This document shows, piece by piece, positions 7,733 through 15,567 of a stretch of 64,000 bases of DNA; positions within the stretch are counted from its first letter, which is position 1; each line of letters opens with the position of its first letter. The stretch covers positions 1 through 64,000 of the forward strand of contig MFPT01000021.1 of NCBI GenBank assembly GCA_001782805.1, written 5' to 3'. This DNA is from Candidatus Magasanikbacteria bacterium RIFCSPHIGHO2_01_FULL_41_23. GTDB lineage: Bacteria > Patescibacteria > ABY1 > Magasanikbacterales > UBA922. Under the pieces are notes generated by a model. That model did not search any database, had not been told where the DNA came from, and saw nothing but the letters and a program-made list of their open reading frames with translations. The position numbers and the translations under genes are program-made.

Positions 7733-9034
7733 ATGGTAATAGTCAAAATAGATCGGATGGCAGGAACTCTTGGTCAAACAATAGTAATTGAAGGCTGGCT
7801 CTACAATGTTCGTTCATCTGGCTCTATTACTTTTTTGGAATTGCGCGATGGATCGGGTTTTGTGCAAGCTGTAGTTGTTAAGGATTCGGTTTCAAATGAG
7901 GTTTGGGAAGCAACGCAAAAATTAACCCAAGAATCATCGCTTCGCGTTACTGGTTTGGTGGCGTCGCATCCCAAAAAAGAAAATGTCTTTGAGTTGCAAG
8001 TAACCGCCATTGAAATTATTGCAATCGCGCCGGAATATCCGATCGCGCTCAAAGATCATGGTCCGGAATTTTTATTTGATAATCGTGATTTGTATTTGCG
8101 TGCCAAAACGCCATGGGCCGTGCTACGTATTCGCAATCAGATGTTTTTGTCCATTACGAATTTTTTTCACGAGCAGGGATTTATTCGCTTTGACACGCCG
8201 ATTTTGCAACCCACGAGTTGTGAAGATACTACGCAACTGTTTCAATTGGATTATTATGGCGAGCCAATGTATTTGACGCAGTCAGGGCAATTGTACAGTG
8301 AGGCCGGAATAATGGCTTTTGGTAAAGTCTATGATTTTGGTCCGGTTTTCCGGGCGGAAAAAAGCAAAACTCGGCATCATTTGTCCGAGTTGTGGATGAT
8401 GGATGCGGAAATGGCGTTTTTTGATCAGGCGATGAATATGGATACGCAAGAAAAAATGATCAAACGAATGGTCGGCGATGTGCTCAAAAATTGCGTGGAA
8501 GAGTTGGTAATTTTGGAACGTGATACGACTATATTGCAAAAATTAGTCAATGAGCCTTTTGTGCATTTAAAACATAGTGAAGCCAAAGAAATTTTAGCGG
8601 CCGATGGTTTTACGATTGATAAACTGGATGACATGGGCACGGAAGAGGAAATTTATTTGGGTAATAAATATAAATTACCGATTTTCATTGAAGATTATCC
8701 GTTTGCAGTGAAGGCATTTTATATGAAAAGTTATGTGGATGAAGCCGGAGTGAAGCGCGCGCATAACGCGGATTTGATTGCGCCGGAAGAAGGCAGAGAA
8801 ATTATTGGCGGAAGTCAGCGCGAAGATAATTATGACACGCTTCTCAATGAAATTTTAACGCGCAATTATCCGCGCGCCGAATATGAATGGTATTTGAATA
8901 CGCGTAAATTCGGATCGGTGCCGCATAGTGGTTTTGGGATTGGTCTTGAACGCACTGTGCGCTGGATTACGCGCGCGCATCATATTCGCGAATGTATTCC
9001 GTTTGCGCGCATGGTTAATCGCAACAGGCCGTGA
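7733..9034 (+). CDS. asnS: Asparaginyl-tRNA synthetase
   Basis: Class IIb aminoacyl-tRNA synthetase that charges tRNA-Asn. An N-terminal OB-fold anticodon-binding domain (GWLYNVRSSGSITFLELRDG, residues about 20-40) precedes the catalytic core. Motif 2 is FRAEKSKTRHHLSELWMMD, and motif 3 is GFGIGLERTVRWI near the C terminus. The length of 433 aa and the sequences PFAVKAFYMK, GREIIGGSQRE and LNTRKFGSVPHSG favour AsnRS over AspRS; AspRS would normally carry a GAD insert and be about 590 aa. Asparagine is therefore probably charged directly rather than by transamidation. The gene ends in TGA. Confidence 0.93.
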   Translation: MVIVKIDRMAGTLGQTIVIEGWLYNVRSSGSITFLELRDGSGFVQAVVVKDSVSNEVWEATQKLTQESSLRVTGLVASHPKKENVFELQVTAIEIIAIAPEYPIALKDHGPEFLFDNRDLYLRAKTPWAVLRIRNQMFLSITNFFHEQGFIRFDTPILQPTSCEDTTQLFQLDYYGEPMYLTQSGQLYSEAGIMAFGKVYDFGPVFRAEKSKTRHHLSELWMMDAEMAFFDQAMNMDTQEKMIKRMVGDVLKNCVEELVILERDTTILQKLVNEPFVHLKHSEAKEILAADGFTIDKLDDMGTEEEIYLGNKYKLPIFIEDYPFAVKAFYMKSYVDEAGVKRAHNADLIAPEEGREIIGGSQREDNYDTLLNEILTRNYPRAEYEWYLNTRKFGSVPHSGFGIGLERTVRWITRAHHIRECIPFARMVNRNRP

Positions 9035-9068
9035 TTTTTTGTCAAATACACTAGTTCAATTCAACATT

Positions 9069-9227
9069 AATTTCAGTAGTAGGTAATTTTCTTTTTCAGT
9101 AAAACTCGCTATTCTTTTACCCTCCCAGTCTCTATCCTTATTGATATATTAAATCTACTTTAACCAAGTAAGTAGTAAGAAAGCTCATACACATTACTGA
9201 AAAAGAAAATTACCTACTACTGAAATT
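9069..9227. repeat. Element B1: 159-bp sequence with perfect 34-bp inverted termini
   Basis: The left arm 9069-9102 and right arm 9194-9227 are perfect reverse complements over 34 nt (AATTTCAGTAGTAGGTAATT and onward). The 91-nt centre includes ACTCGCTATTCTT, TCTCTATCCTTATTGATATA and ACCAAGTAAG. A second copy is at 46028-46184. No open frame spans it. It could be a MITE-like non-autonomous element or an RNA-encoding hairpin. In both copies it abuts the composite repeat. Confidence 0.9.
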
Positions 9228-9386
9228 ACCCTAATACAACAGCGAAACACTCGGTCTACTGAATAATCAAACTGGAGTGAGATCTTTTTCTCGATGCCCG
9301 AGCACGGTCGAGGGTCGAGAAAAATGGTCTCACGAAGTTTGCTTAAGAGTTAGTACGAATGAAGTTTGATTAAGACTTAGAATAAT
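9228..9386. repeat. Composite intergenic repeat, copy A5, with hairpin
   Basis: It follows element B1 directly. It holds the hairpin at 9277-9333 (GTGAGATCTTTTTCTCGA pairing with TCGAGAAAAATGGTCTCAC) and two degenerate copies of the AAGTTTGCTTAAGAGTTAG unit. It lies just upstream of the methyltransferase gene. No gene is seen in 9035-9402. Confidence 0.85.
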
Positions 9387-9402
9387 AGTAGGGCTGGTGC
9401 TT

Positions 9403-10389
9403 ATGAATAAAAAAAATGAAATACCCGAATTATTTTTTGAACGTCTTGTAAAAATGACGGGTTTTTCCGTTGCCACGGAAATAAAAAAAACTTTTGTGGA
9501 GCGGCCAACAACATTTCGCGTTAACACGATAAAAGGCAATCGGACTCAAGTTTTGGAATCTTTGCGCTCGGTCGGTTTTAAAGTAGATATTGTTTCGTGG
9601 CTTCCCGAGGCGTTTATTTTGCGTAACAAAACAAAACGTAATTTGACAGAGACTGATTTATACAAAGAGGGAAAAATATACATCCAAAGTTTGGCCAGTA
9701 TGGTGTCGCCGCTTGTGCTGGATCCGCAATCCGGAGAAAAAATTTTGGATTTAACCGCTGCGCCGGGCAGTAAAACTTCGCAAATTGCGGCTATGATGAA
9801 ATGTCAGGGCGAACTAATGGCCAATGATAATAATAAAATTCGTTTTTTTAAATTAAAGCACAATATGGAGCTGTTGGGCGTTTCACAAGCAGATTGGAAA
9901 TTTACTCTGCGGATGGAACACGGCGCTCAATTGGCCGGTGAATTCCCTGCATATTTTGACAAAATTTTGCTGGATGCGCCGTGCAGTGCCGAAGCCAGAT
10001 TTGTGGATGATGAACCGAAAACTTATGGTTATTGGAGTGAACATAAAATAAAAGAAATGGCTTTTAAACAACGAACTTTGCTCCTCTCAGCTTGGAACGC
10101 GCTTAAACCGGGAGGCATTTTGGTTTATTCCACGTGTACTTTTGCGCCCGAAGAAAATGAATTGCAGATTGCCCGATTGTTGGAGCGTATGCCCGATGCC
10201 AAGCTTTTGCCCGTGGAATTGCCTGGACTCAAAAAAATTTCGCCTCTAGTAAAATGGAAAGAAAAATTATTACCAAAAGAGTTGACTCAGTGTTATCGCA
10301 TTTTACCAACCAAAGAAATTGAAGGATTTTTTATTGCAAAAATTATCAAACAAAAAGATCCCGAACGGGATCAATTTGCTGATAAGTAG
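9403..10389 (+). CDS. 16S rRNA m5C methyltransferase, RsmB/RsmF (NOL1/NOP2/Sun) family
   Basis: SAM-dependent RNA cytosine-5 methyltransferase of 328 aa. The SAM-binding motif I is DLTAAPGSKTSQIAAMM. The catalytic cysteines are in motif IV (LLDAPCSAEARF) and motif VI (VYSTCTFAPEENE). An N-terminal RNA-binding segment has ERPTTFRVNT. I choose the ATG at 9403, with AGGG nine bases upstream, rather than the GTG at 9397. Size and lack of a NusB-like N-terminal domain mean it may be RsmF-like rather than classic RsmB. Its last codons and stop overlap the antisense sRNA/terminator at 10350-10423. Confidence 0.88.
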   Translation: MNKKNEIPELFFERLVKMTGFSVATEIKKTFVERPTTFRVNTIKGNRTQVLESLRSVGFKVDIVSWLPEAFILRNKTKRNLTETDLYKEGKIYIQSLASMVSPLVLDPQSGEKILDLTAAPGSKTSQIAAMMKCQGELMANDNNKIRFFKLKHNMELLGVSQADWKFTLRMEHGAQLAGEFPAYFDKILLDAPCSAEARFVDDEPKTYGYWSEHKIKEMAFKQRTLLLSAWNALKPGGILVYSTCTFAPEENELQIARLLERMPDAKLLPVELPGLKKISPLVKWKEKLLPKELTQCYRILPTKEIEGFFIAKIIKQKDPERDQFADK

Positions 10390-10423
10390 CTTTCAGCCAA
10401 TAGTTCACTGGCTGTTACCCTAT
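10350..10423 (-). ncRNA. sRNA-1, predicted small RNA complementary to the adjacent odd tRNA
   Basis: A consensus promoter lies at 10431-10459 and an intrinsic terminator at 10350-10372 (GATCCCG/CGGGATC stem followed by TTTTTGTTT on the minus strand). Predicted RNA is about 74 nt. Near the 5' end it has AGGGTA (10416-10421), then a hairpin with GCCAGTG and TATTGGC arms, then GCTACTTATCA (10380-10390). The last word is the exact complement of 11 nt of the anticodon arm of the tRNA at 10503-10577, and AGGGTA complements the other half. The paralogue at 46481-46565 has the same design with matching base changes. Expression is inferred. Confidence 0.6.
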
Positions 10424-10430
10424 GATTATT

Positions 10431-10459
10431 ATCATATACTATTTATATTTATGTGTCAA
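10431..10459 (-). promoter_or_regulatory. Sigma-70-type promoter for sRNA-1
   Basis: On the minus strand, TTGACA (10454-10459), a 17-nt spacer and TATGAT (10431-10436). The predicted start is near 10423. It lies between the tRNA terminator and the end of the methyltransferase gene. Confidence 0.7.
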
Positions 10460-10472
10460 ATTTTTTTATACC

Positions 10473-10498
10473 AAAAACCCTACGCTATGTAGGGTTTT
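10473..10498 (-). terminator. Terminator of odd tRNA-1
   Basis: ACCCTAC/GTAGGGT stem followed by a T run on the minus strand, immediately after the tRNA. Because T runs flank both sides it could also act on the + strand. Confidence 0.75.
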
Positions 10499-10502
10499 GT
10501 AG

Positions 10503-10577
10503 TGGTGGACCGACGGGGACTTGAACCCCGGACGCTACTTATCAAGGGTAGAATTTTACCAGTTAAACTATCGGCCC
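10503..10577 (-). tRNA. tRNA-like gene 1 with an expanded anticodon loop (identity uncertain)
   Basis: Good acceptor stem (GGGCCGA with TCGGTCC, one G-T), encoded CCA, normal T arm (CGGGG TTCAAGT CCCCG) and a D arm with GGT. The anticodon arm is abnormal: CTAC pairs with GTAG around CCTTGATAA, a 9-nt loop or a 7-nt loop closed by a C-A mismatch. If the canonical loop is TTGATAA, the anticodon is GAU (Ile). Counting strictly by position gives UGA, but the short variable loop rules out a normal tRNA-Ser. It is transcribed from a conserved promoter block at 10595-10646. Confidence 0.75.
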
Positions 10578-10594
10578 ATAATCCACCATCTATA

Positions 10595-10646
10595 ACCATA
10601 ACACAAACAACCTTAAGAAAGTCTTAAATTTTAAAAGTTATTCACA
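10595..10646 (-). promoter_or_regulatory. Conserved upstream block of odd tRNA-1
   Basis: On the minus strand there is an extended -10 TGTTATGGT, with the hexamer at 10595-10600 exactly 17 nt from the tRNA 5' end. A perfect inverted repeat TTAAGAAAGTCTTAA lies at 10613-10627, and a DnaA-box-like TTATTCACA at 10638-10646. The same arrangement, with the same -10 to tRNA spacing, stands upstream of the second odd tRNA at 46729-46780. The inverted repeat occupies the -35 region and could be an operator. Confidence 0.55.
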
Positions 10647-10701
10647 AATTATCCCCAATATTTTGAAACATTTATAAAGAGCTGTTTTTTGTCTTCATCT
10701 G

Positions 10702-10710
10702 TGTTATAAT
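10702..10710 (+). promoter_or_regulatory. Extended -10 promoter of the T4SS-like operon
   Basis: TGTTATAAT, 28 nt before the ATG at 10738, with no good -35. It is divergent from the odd-tRNA promoter. Confidence 0.5.
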
Positions 10711-10737
10711 AATTTCATAAAGAATTTACTGATTTAC

Positions 10738-13700
10738 ATGAACTCGCATCTCCGCTCCATGCTCGGACGACTGCAGTTATTGGCACAGAAAATTTGTCCC
10801 GCGTCGGGATCATCTTGGCGCACTCCGTGGATGGTATTTTTTGGTATATTGTTTTTGGGATTTTTTCTTTTAACCATTTCTCCGGCCAATGCTCAGTTCG
10901 AAACTGTAACCAATATTTTTATTATCGGCGCGGCGCATATTATGATTGTCGTCGCCAATATTGCCATTGGTTTAACTATTTTCTTTTTGCGTTTTTTCAT
11001 CATGCTGGCCAGTTACAACAATTATATTGATGTTGACGTGGTGCAATTGGGCTGGATAATGGTGCGGGATGTGGCCAATATGTTTTTTGTCGTCGCGCTG
11101 TTGGTCATAGCCTTTGGCACTATTTTGGGTTTGGAAGAATATGAATGGAAAAAGAATTTGGTTAAACTTATTCTCGCCGCGATTTTAATTAATTTCAGCA
11201 ATTTGATTTGCCAGCTGCTTATAGATGTTTCCCATGTTTTTAGCATTACTTTTTTGAATGCCATTTCGGCTACGGCCGGAGGCAATCTGATTAACATGTT
11301 CAAATTGGATCAAATAACGGCTTTGGCCGGTGCGGATGATACATCGGGGATTGATATTGAATTGTTGGCCGCGGCTATACCGGCCATGATGTTCGCGCTT
11401 ATGGCCGCGGCCGCGCTGGGATCATACGTGTATGTTATGGCGGCGCGAGTGGTGGCATTGTGGGCTTTGATTATTTTTTCCCCGCTCGCTTTTATTTTTG
11501 GCGTTTTGCCCAAGACCAAAGGATATGCGGAAAAATGGTGGACTGAATTTAACAATAACATAATTGTCGTGCCGATAATGGTGTTTTTTTTGTGGCTGTC
11601 GTTTGCCACGTTGGGTTTGGGTAATATTGCGGAACAAATTCAAACTGGTTTGCCCGCGGGTGTCCAGATAGATGGAGCGCAACAAGGTAAAACTGAATAT
11701 AAGAAGACATCGTTATCATTATCCAAAGTAACCAGTTGGGAAAATATGGCCAGTTTTTTGGTTGCTTTTGCGTTTTTGATGCGCGGCATTCAAGAAACCG
11801 AACAAACCGGAGTTACTGGAGCCGGAGCCATCGGCTCGGCCGTGGATTTTGCCAAAAAAGTCGGTACCATTGCCAGTGGGTATGCGGCGGGGAGATGGTT
11901 GGCGGGGAAGACGAGGGATGGAGTAGTTGGTGGATCCAAATGGGTGGGCAAAGAACTTGGTGTACATCTGGCCAAACGGGCCGGAGTTTACGATGTTCCC
12001 GAGCGAGTCGGTAATTGGTGGAAAGCCAGAGGCGTGGCATTTGATAAACGAAGAAGCGAAGGTCCGCTTAGTGGTGTTGTCGATTCAAAAGAAGTAGGAG
12101 AAGGTGATCAAACTAAAGATGAAACGAAAAAATTGACCGATGAACAAGTTAAGGCTGGTTGGTCAATGAGGTTTGATAGAGAAAAAAATAAAACTGTTGC
12201 CGAACAATGGGGTGTATTGAAAGATAAGGATGGAAATCCCAAATACAAAAGTGGTTATCAAAAATTTCTCTCTCGTCGTCACGAAAAAATAATCGCTTCT
12301 CGCAAGACTTTGGAAAAAACCGAAGGAGAATTTAAAGATAATGAAGAATTAATGGGGAAGCGTACTGAGGCTCAGTCGTTTGTTACCGGTGCAGAAAGGA
12401 GAGAGAATAGAAAATTAGAAAAAGAAGGTTTTGTTGTCAAAGACTATGATCGTGTCAAGCGTGGTATGCTTGAAATTGAAGAAGAACGGGCATCAGCAAA
12501 AACAGCCGAGTTTAAGAATAGAGGTAAAATGATTGCTCTTGGTAGCCAACGTCTAAAGGCAGAAGGAGGAAAACCTCTTGGTTTTCAAGAAGGCGGGACA
12601 GTTGCCGAGCAAATTGCGGGTCACAAAACCCGAGCGGAATTCTTTGAATCACGAGTTAACCAAATTCTCAAAACCGCAGAAAGTAAATATAAAGGCAGTG
12701 CAGCCGGTAAACGATTTTTGGAAGGAAAAATTCAAGCCGATTTGGAAATAAAGGCTCAAGAAGCAAAGACTAAAGAATTACAAGCAGGCGCCACGACGAG
12801 AATAGCTTTGACCGATACCACTGATGTTTTAGCGCGTACAATAGAGGCGGAAAAAGCCGCGCATTTAGAAGAACAAAGATTGGCAAGAGTCCAAAAAGCC
12901 GAAGAAAGAGAATTTTACAAAGGCGATCATGGCCAAGAAGAATTGCGTGAAGAAGCGGTTTTGAAAGAACAAATCGCGGCCAGTGAAGCGGGAATAAAAA
13001 AAGAAGAGGCTGAAGCCAAACGCGAAGTTGCTGAAGGTACAGGCAGTGGAGACGAAGCGAAAGAGCGAGAACACCTCTTTAAAGTAGCTCAAGACGAGAA
13101 AATCGCGGCGACAAAACAAGCAGGTGTTCGGGAATCTTTAGCGACCAGTGTTGAAAAAAAGGCTGAATTGGTCTATGAGACATCAGACCCAGGTAAAGAA
13201 GAAAAAGAAAAAGAATTAACTGCCAAAGAAACCATTGCCGCCACCGAAGGAAAAATAAAGAAAGAAGAGGCTACTAGAAAAGCCGTACTTGCCACAGAAG
13301 ACAGTAATGAATACAAGTTACAAATGGCGGAGAGGATTGCGGCGGAAAAAGGCGCAAAGTTGGAAGAGGGGAAGGTCGCGCTTGCAGAAAAAGAGGCCAC
13401 CAAAGCGTATGTTTCTGGTACAGGTGCAGATACAATTACCCAAACCAAAGAAGTTGAATTAAAAACAAAAGCCGAAGACGCGGAAATTAAACAACGTGAA
13501 GCCGAGGCAGACAGACAAGCGGCCAATAATTTAAAAGAAGTGTTTGCTAGAATCAATTTTTCGGAACAAGCAACAAAAGCGGCTGAAGATTTTGTAAAAA
13601 ATATTAAAGAAGAAGACCTGAGAGATAAATTTAAATCAGCTTCTGAGCAAATGAAGGGATGGATGAAATTAGACGCCACGGCTTTGGCCACGGAAATTGA

Positions 13701-15546
13701 AAAATTTAAGACTGCCGGTCATACTCAAGGAATTGACGCGTATGTAGTGGCGTTGGGTCAAGCTCAATTGTTAAAAGTAACTACGAGTGATTCCGGTATT
13801 CGCCATAAACAAGCCGAGGATGCGGCGTCTGACGGTTTTGTGAATAAATCTCGGTATGGAACCACTACTGCCTCAACTGCCTATTCTGATTTTTCCGATA
13901 CCAAATTAAAGGATTATAAAAAACTGGAACGCACCGCCGCCATGAAAAAAGCCACCGATGTCCATGCTTTTTTAATGCACCAAAAAGAAAATTTGCCAGC
14001 GGGTCAAGAACTTGATCTTGATCAAACAGCGGAATTATATGCTGCCAGTTCTTATTTACAATCAGAAGCATGGAATGATGATCAGGCGGCGTATACATAC
14101 TCTATGTTTGAAAAATTACAAAGACATCAAGCCGAAGTAGCGAATAAAGGAAGTTCAACTGTCATGAAAACTGATGAAGCAGCACAGTGGACCACTATGG
14201 CGAAACAATATACTAGGTTGGGCTGGCTTGATAACAATGTTATTGATGCTGGTGGTAATTTTGTATTGGATAATGAGAAAAAAGCAGATGGTACTGATGT
14301 CATTGATAAAACAAATGGAAAAGTAGTCAAAAAGGGGAAAGCCATTGCCAAAAAATATACACGACAAAAAGCCGCGGATATGCAGAATTTAGCTGTTACA
14401 GGCGGTGATGTAAATTTAGTGGTTGCCCATCACCAAATTTCTGAAGCGGTTGATGCCAATGCTCGGGATGTTGAAAATGCTAAGCTTGAAGCAAGAAGTA
14501 GGATTATTGCGGATAAGAAAAGTGCTAATACAACATTAACAGACGAAACGGCCGCTGCATCGGCGGAAAAAGAAATTGAATCCGCAATGGCAGCTGCGGG
14601 TAAAGCTACAGCAAAAAATTATTGGGAATTGGCGGATGTTATTTTGAAATTAGGAACTAACACAACAGGCATCGTCGATGCTGCTGCTTTGAAAGTACGT
14701 TATGAAGAACATTCTGATTTGCTTCAAGACGCCACCAAATCATACAAAGGTTTTGCACATGCCACCGGCCATGAAAAATTAGGTGGAAACCAAGGATTTG
14801 ATGAAGAGGCTGATTCCTATCGTTTTATGACGGTAAGAGAGGGTCAGGCAGAAGTTCGGGCTGATCGGGTAAAAATGAAAACTCGCCAAATCTTAAATGG
14901 AGATCAGTATCATAGTAATGGTGGTGAATTAGATTTGGATACAGGGATAATTGATAATTTCTTGGAAGACACGCTTAATCTTACTATTGGTAAAATTACC
15001 CGATACCTTGATATGGTTGATATGCCTGAACGTTCTTTGAAAGGCGCGTTCTATTTACATAAAAATGAACAAGCAAAAGTAGTGCAAGGTACGGAAGGTG
15101 CTTTAAAAGATAAAAAAGTTGCGGTGTTGGGTGGAAATAAAGCCATGCAAAAATTTGAAGCCGATGGTGATGTTGATGAAGAAAGTAAGACAAAGCATAT
15201 GATGACACGTGGTGTTGTACCGGCTTTAATGTCAGGTCATAGAGGTTGGGCAGTCGCAGCCAGTAAATTATATGGCGGTCATGTTGTGGAGGCCGACGCT
15301 CAAAAAGGGACAATAAATATGCGGGTCGGTAATAAAGAATTTGCAACTACGAAGAATGCGGCTGAACATGTTATTACTAATTTGGAATCAGATAAAGATT
15401 ACTTTAAGGGTAGCGATCTTTATGGTCAAGAAAAAAGAATATTAGAGGCCATGAATCAGATTATCGCGGATTTTAATTCTGCACCTGCACCTGCATCTGC
15501 TGTTGATACTGCTGCTGCTGGTGAAGATGATACTCCTCCTACTTAA
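10738..15546 (+). CDS. Giant VirB6/TrbL-like membrane protein with long coiled-coil tail
   Basis: 1602-aa protein heading the T4SS-like operon. The first 350 residues hold a signal-anchor-like segment (FFGILFLGFFLLTISPANA) and about six more hydrophobic helices, e.g. MFFVVALLVIAFGTILGL and IIVVPIMVFFLWLSFATLGL. That pattern fits the polytopic VirB6/TrbL channel component. From about residue 430 to 1000 the sequence is hydrophilic, rich in Glu, Lys and Ala and heptad-like, so an extended coiled coil is likely. The rest is soluble and ends in a low-complexity Ala/Pro tail. It would sit in the cytoplasmic membrane with a large domain on one face. The VirB6 assignment is from topology and neighbours (PrgI, VirB4), not from a motif. 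Confidence 0.7.
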   Translation: MNSHLRSMLGRLQLLAQKICPASGSSWRTPWMVFFGILFLGFFLLTISPANAQFETVTNIFIIGAAHIMIVVANIAIGLTIFFLRFFIMLASYNNYIDVDVVQLGWIMVRDVANMFFVVALLVIAFGTILGLEEYEWKKNLVKLILAAILINFSNLICQLLIDVSHVFSITFLNAISATAGGNLINMFKLDQITALAGADDTSGIDIELLAAAIPAMMFALMAAAALGSYVYVMAARVVALWALIIFSPLAFIFGVLPKTKGYAEKWWTEFNNNIIVVPIMVFFLWLSFATLGLGNIAEQIQTGLPAGVQIDGAQQGKTEYKKTSLSLSKVTSWENMASFLVAFAFLMRGIQETEQTGVTGAGAIGSAVDFAKKVGTIASGYAAGRWLAGKTRDGVVGGSKWVGKELGVHLAKRAGVYDVPERVGNWWKARGVAFDKRRSEGPLSGVVDSKEVGEGDQTKDETKKLTDEQVKAGWSMRFDREKNKTVAEQWGVLKDKDGNPKYKSGYQKFLSRRHEKIIASRKTLEKTEGEFKDNEELMGKRTEAQSFVTGAERRENRKLEKEGFVVKDYDRVKRGMLEIEEERASAKTAEFKNRGKMIALGSQRLKAEGGKPLGFQEGGTVAEQIAGHKTRAEFFESRVNQILKTAESKYKGSAAGKRFLEGKIQADLEIKAQEAKTKELQAGATTRIALTDTTDVLARTIEAEKAAHLEEQRLARVQKAEEREFYKGDHGQEELREEAVLKEQIAASEAGIKKEEAEAKREVAEGTGSGDEAKEREHLFKVAQDEKIAATKQAGVRESLATSVEKKAELVYETSDPGKEEKEKELTAKETIAATEGKIKKEEATRKAVLATEDSNEYKLQMAERIAAEKGAKLEEGKVALAEKEATKAYVSGTGADTITQTKEVELKTKAEDAEIKQREAEADRQAANNLKEVFARINFSEQATKAAEDFVKNIKEEDLRDKFKSASEQMKGWMKLDATALATEIEKFKTAGHTQGIDAYVVALGQAQLLKVTTSDSGIRHKQAEDAASDGFVNKSRYGTTTASTAYSDFSDTKLKDYKKLERTAAMKKATDVHAFLMHQKENLPAGQELDLDQTAELYAASSYLQSEAWNDDQAAYTYSMFEKLQRHQAEVANKGSSTVMKTDEAAQWTTMAKQYTRLGWLDNNVIDAGGNFVLDNEKKADGTDVIDKTNGKVVKKGKAIAKKYTRQKAADMQNLAVTGGDVNLVVAHHQISEAVDANARDVENAKLEARSRIIADKKSANTTLTDETAAASAEKEIESAMAAAGKATAKNYWELADVILKLGTNTTGIVDAAALKVRYEEHSDLLQDATKSYKGFAHATGHEKLGGNQGFDEEADSYRFMTVREGQAEVRADRVKMKTRQILNGDQYHSNGGELDLDTGIIDNFLEDTLNLTIGKITRYLDMVDMPERSLKGAFYLHKNEQAKVVQGTEGALKDKKVAVLGGNKAMQKFEADGDVDEESKTKHMMTRGVVPALMSGHRGWAVAASKLYGGHVVEADAQKGTINMRVGNKEFATTKNAAEHVITNLESDKDYFKGSDLYGQEKRILEAMNQIIADFNSAPAPASAVDTAAAGEDDTPPT

Positions 15547-15567
15547 CAAATAATCTAGACTAATTTT

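Noticed and set aside
7678..9034. Alternative genetic code with UGA as Gly (Gracilibacteria/SR1)
   Set aside because: recO and asnS end at TGA exactly where their families end, and I see no in-frame TGA inside conserved genes.
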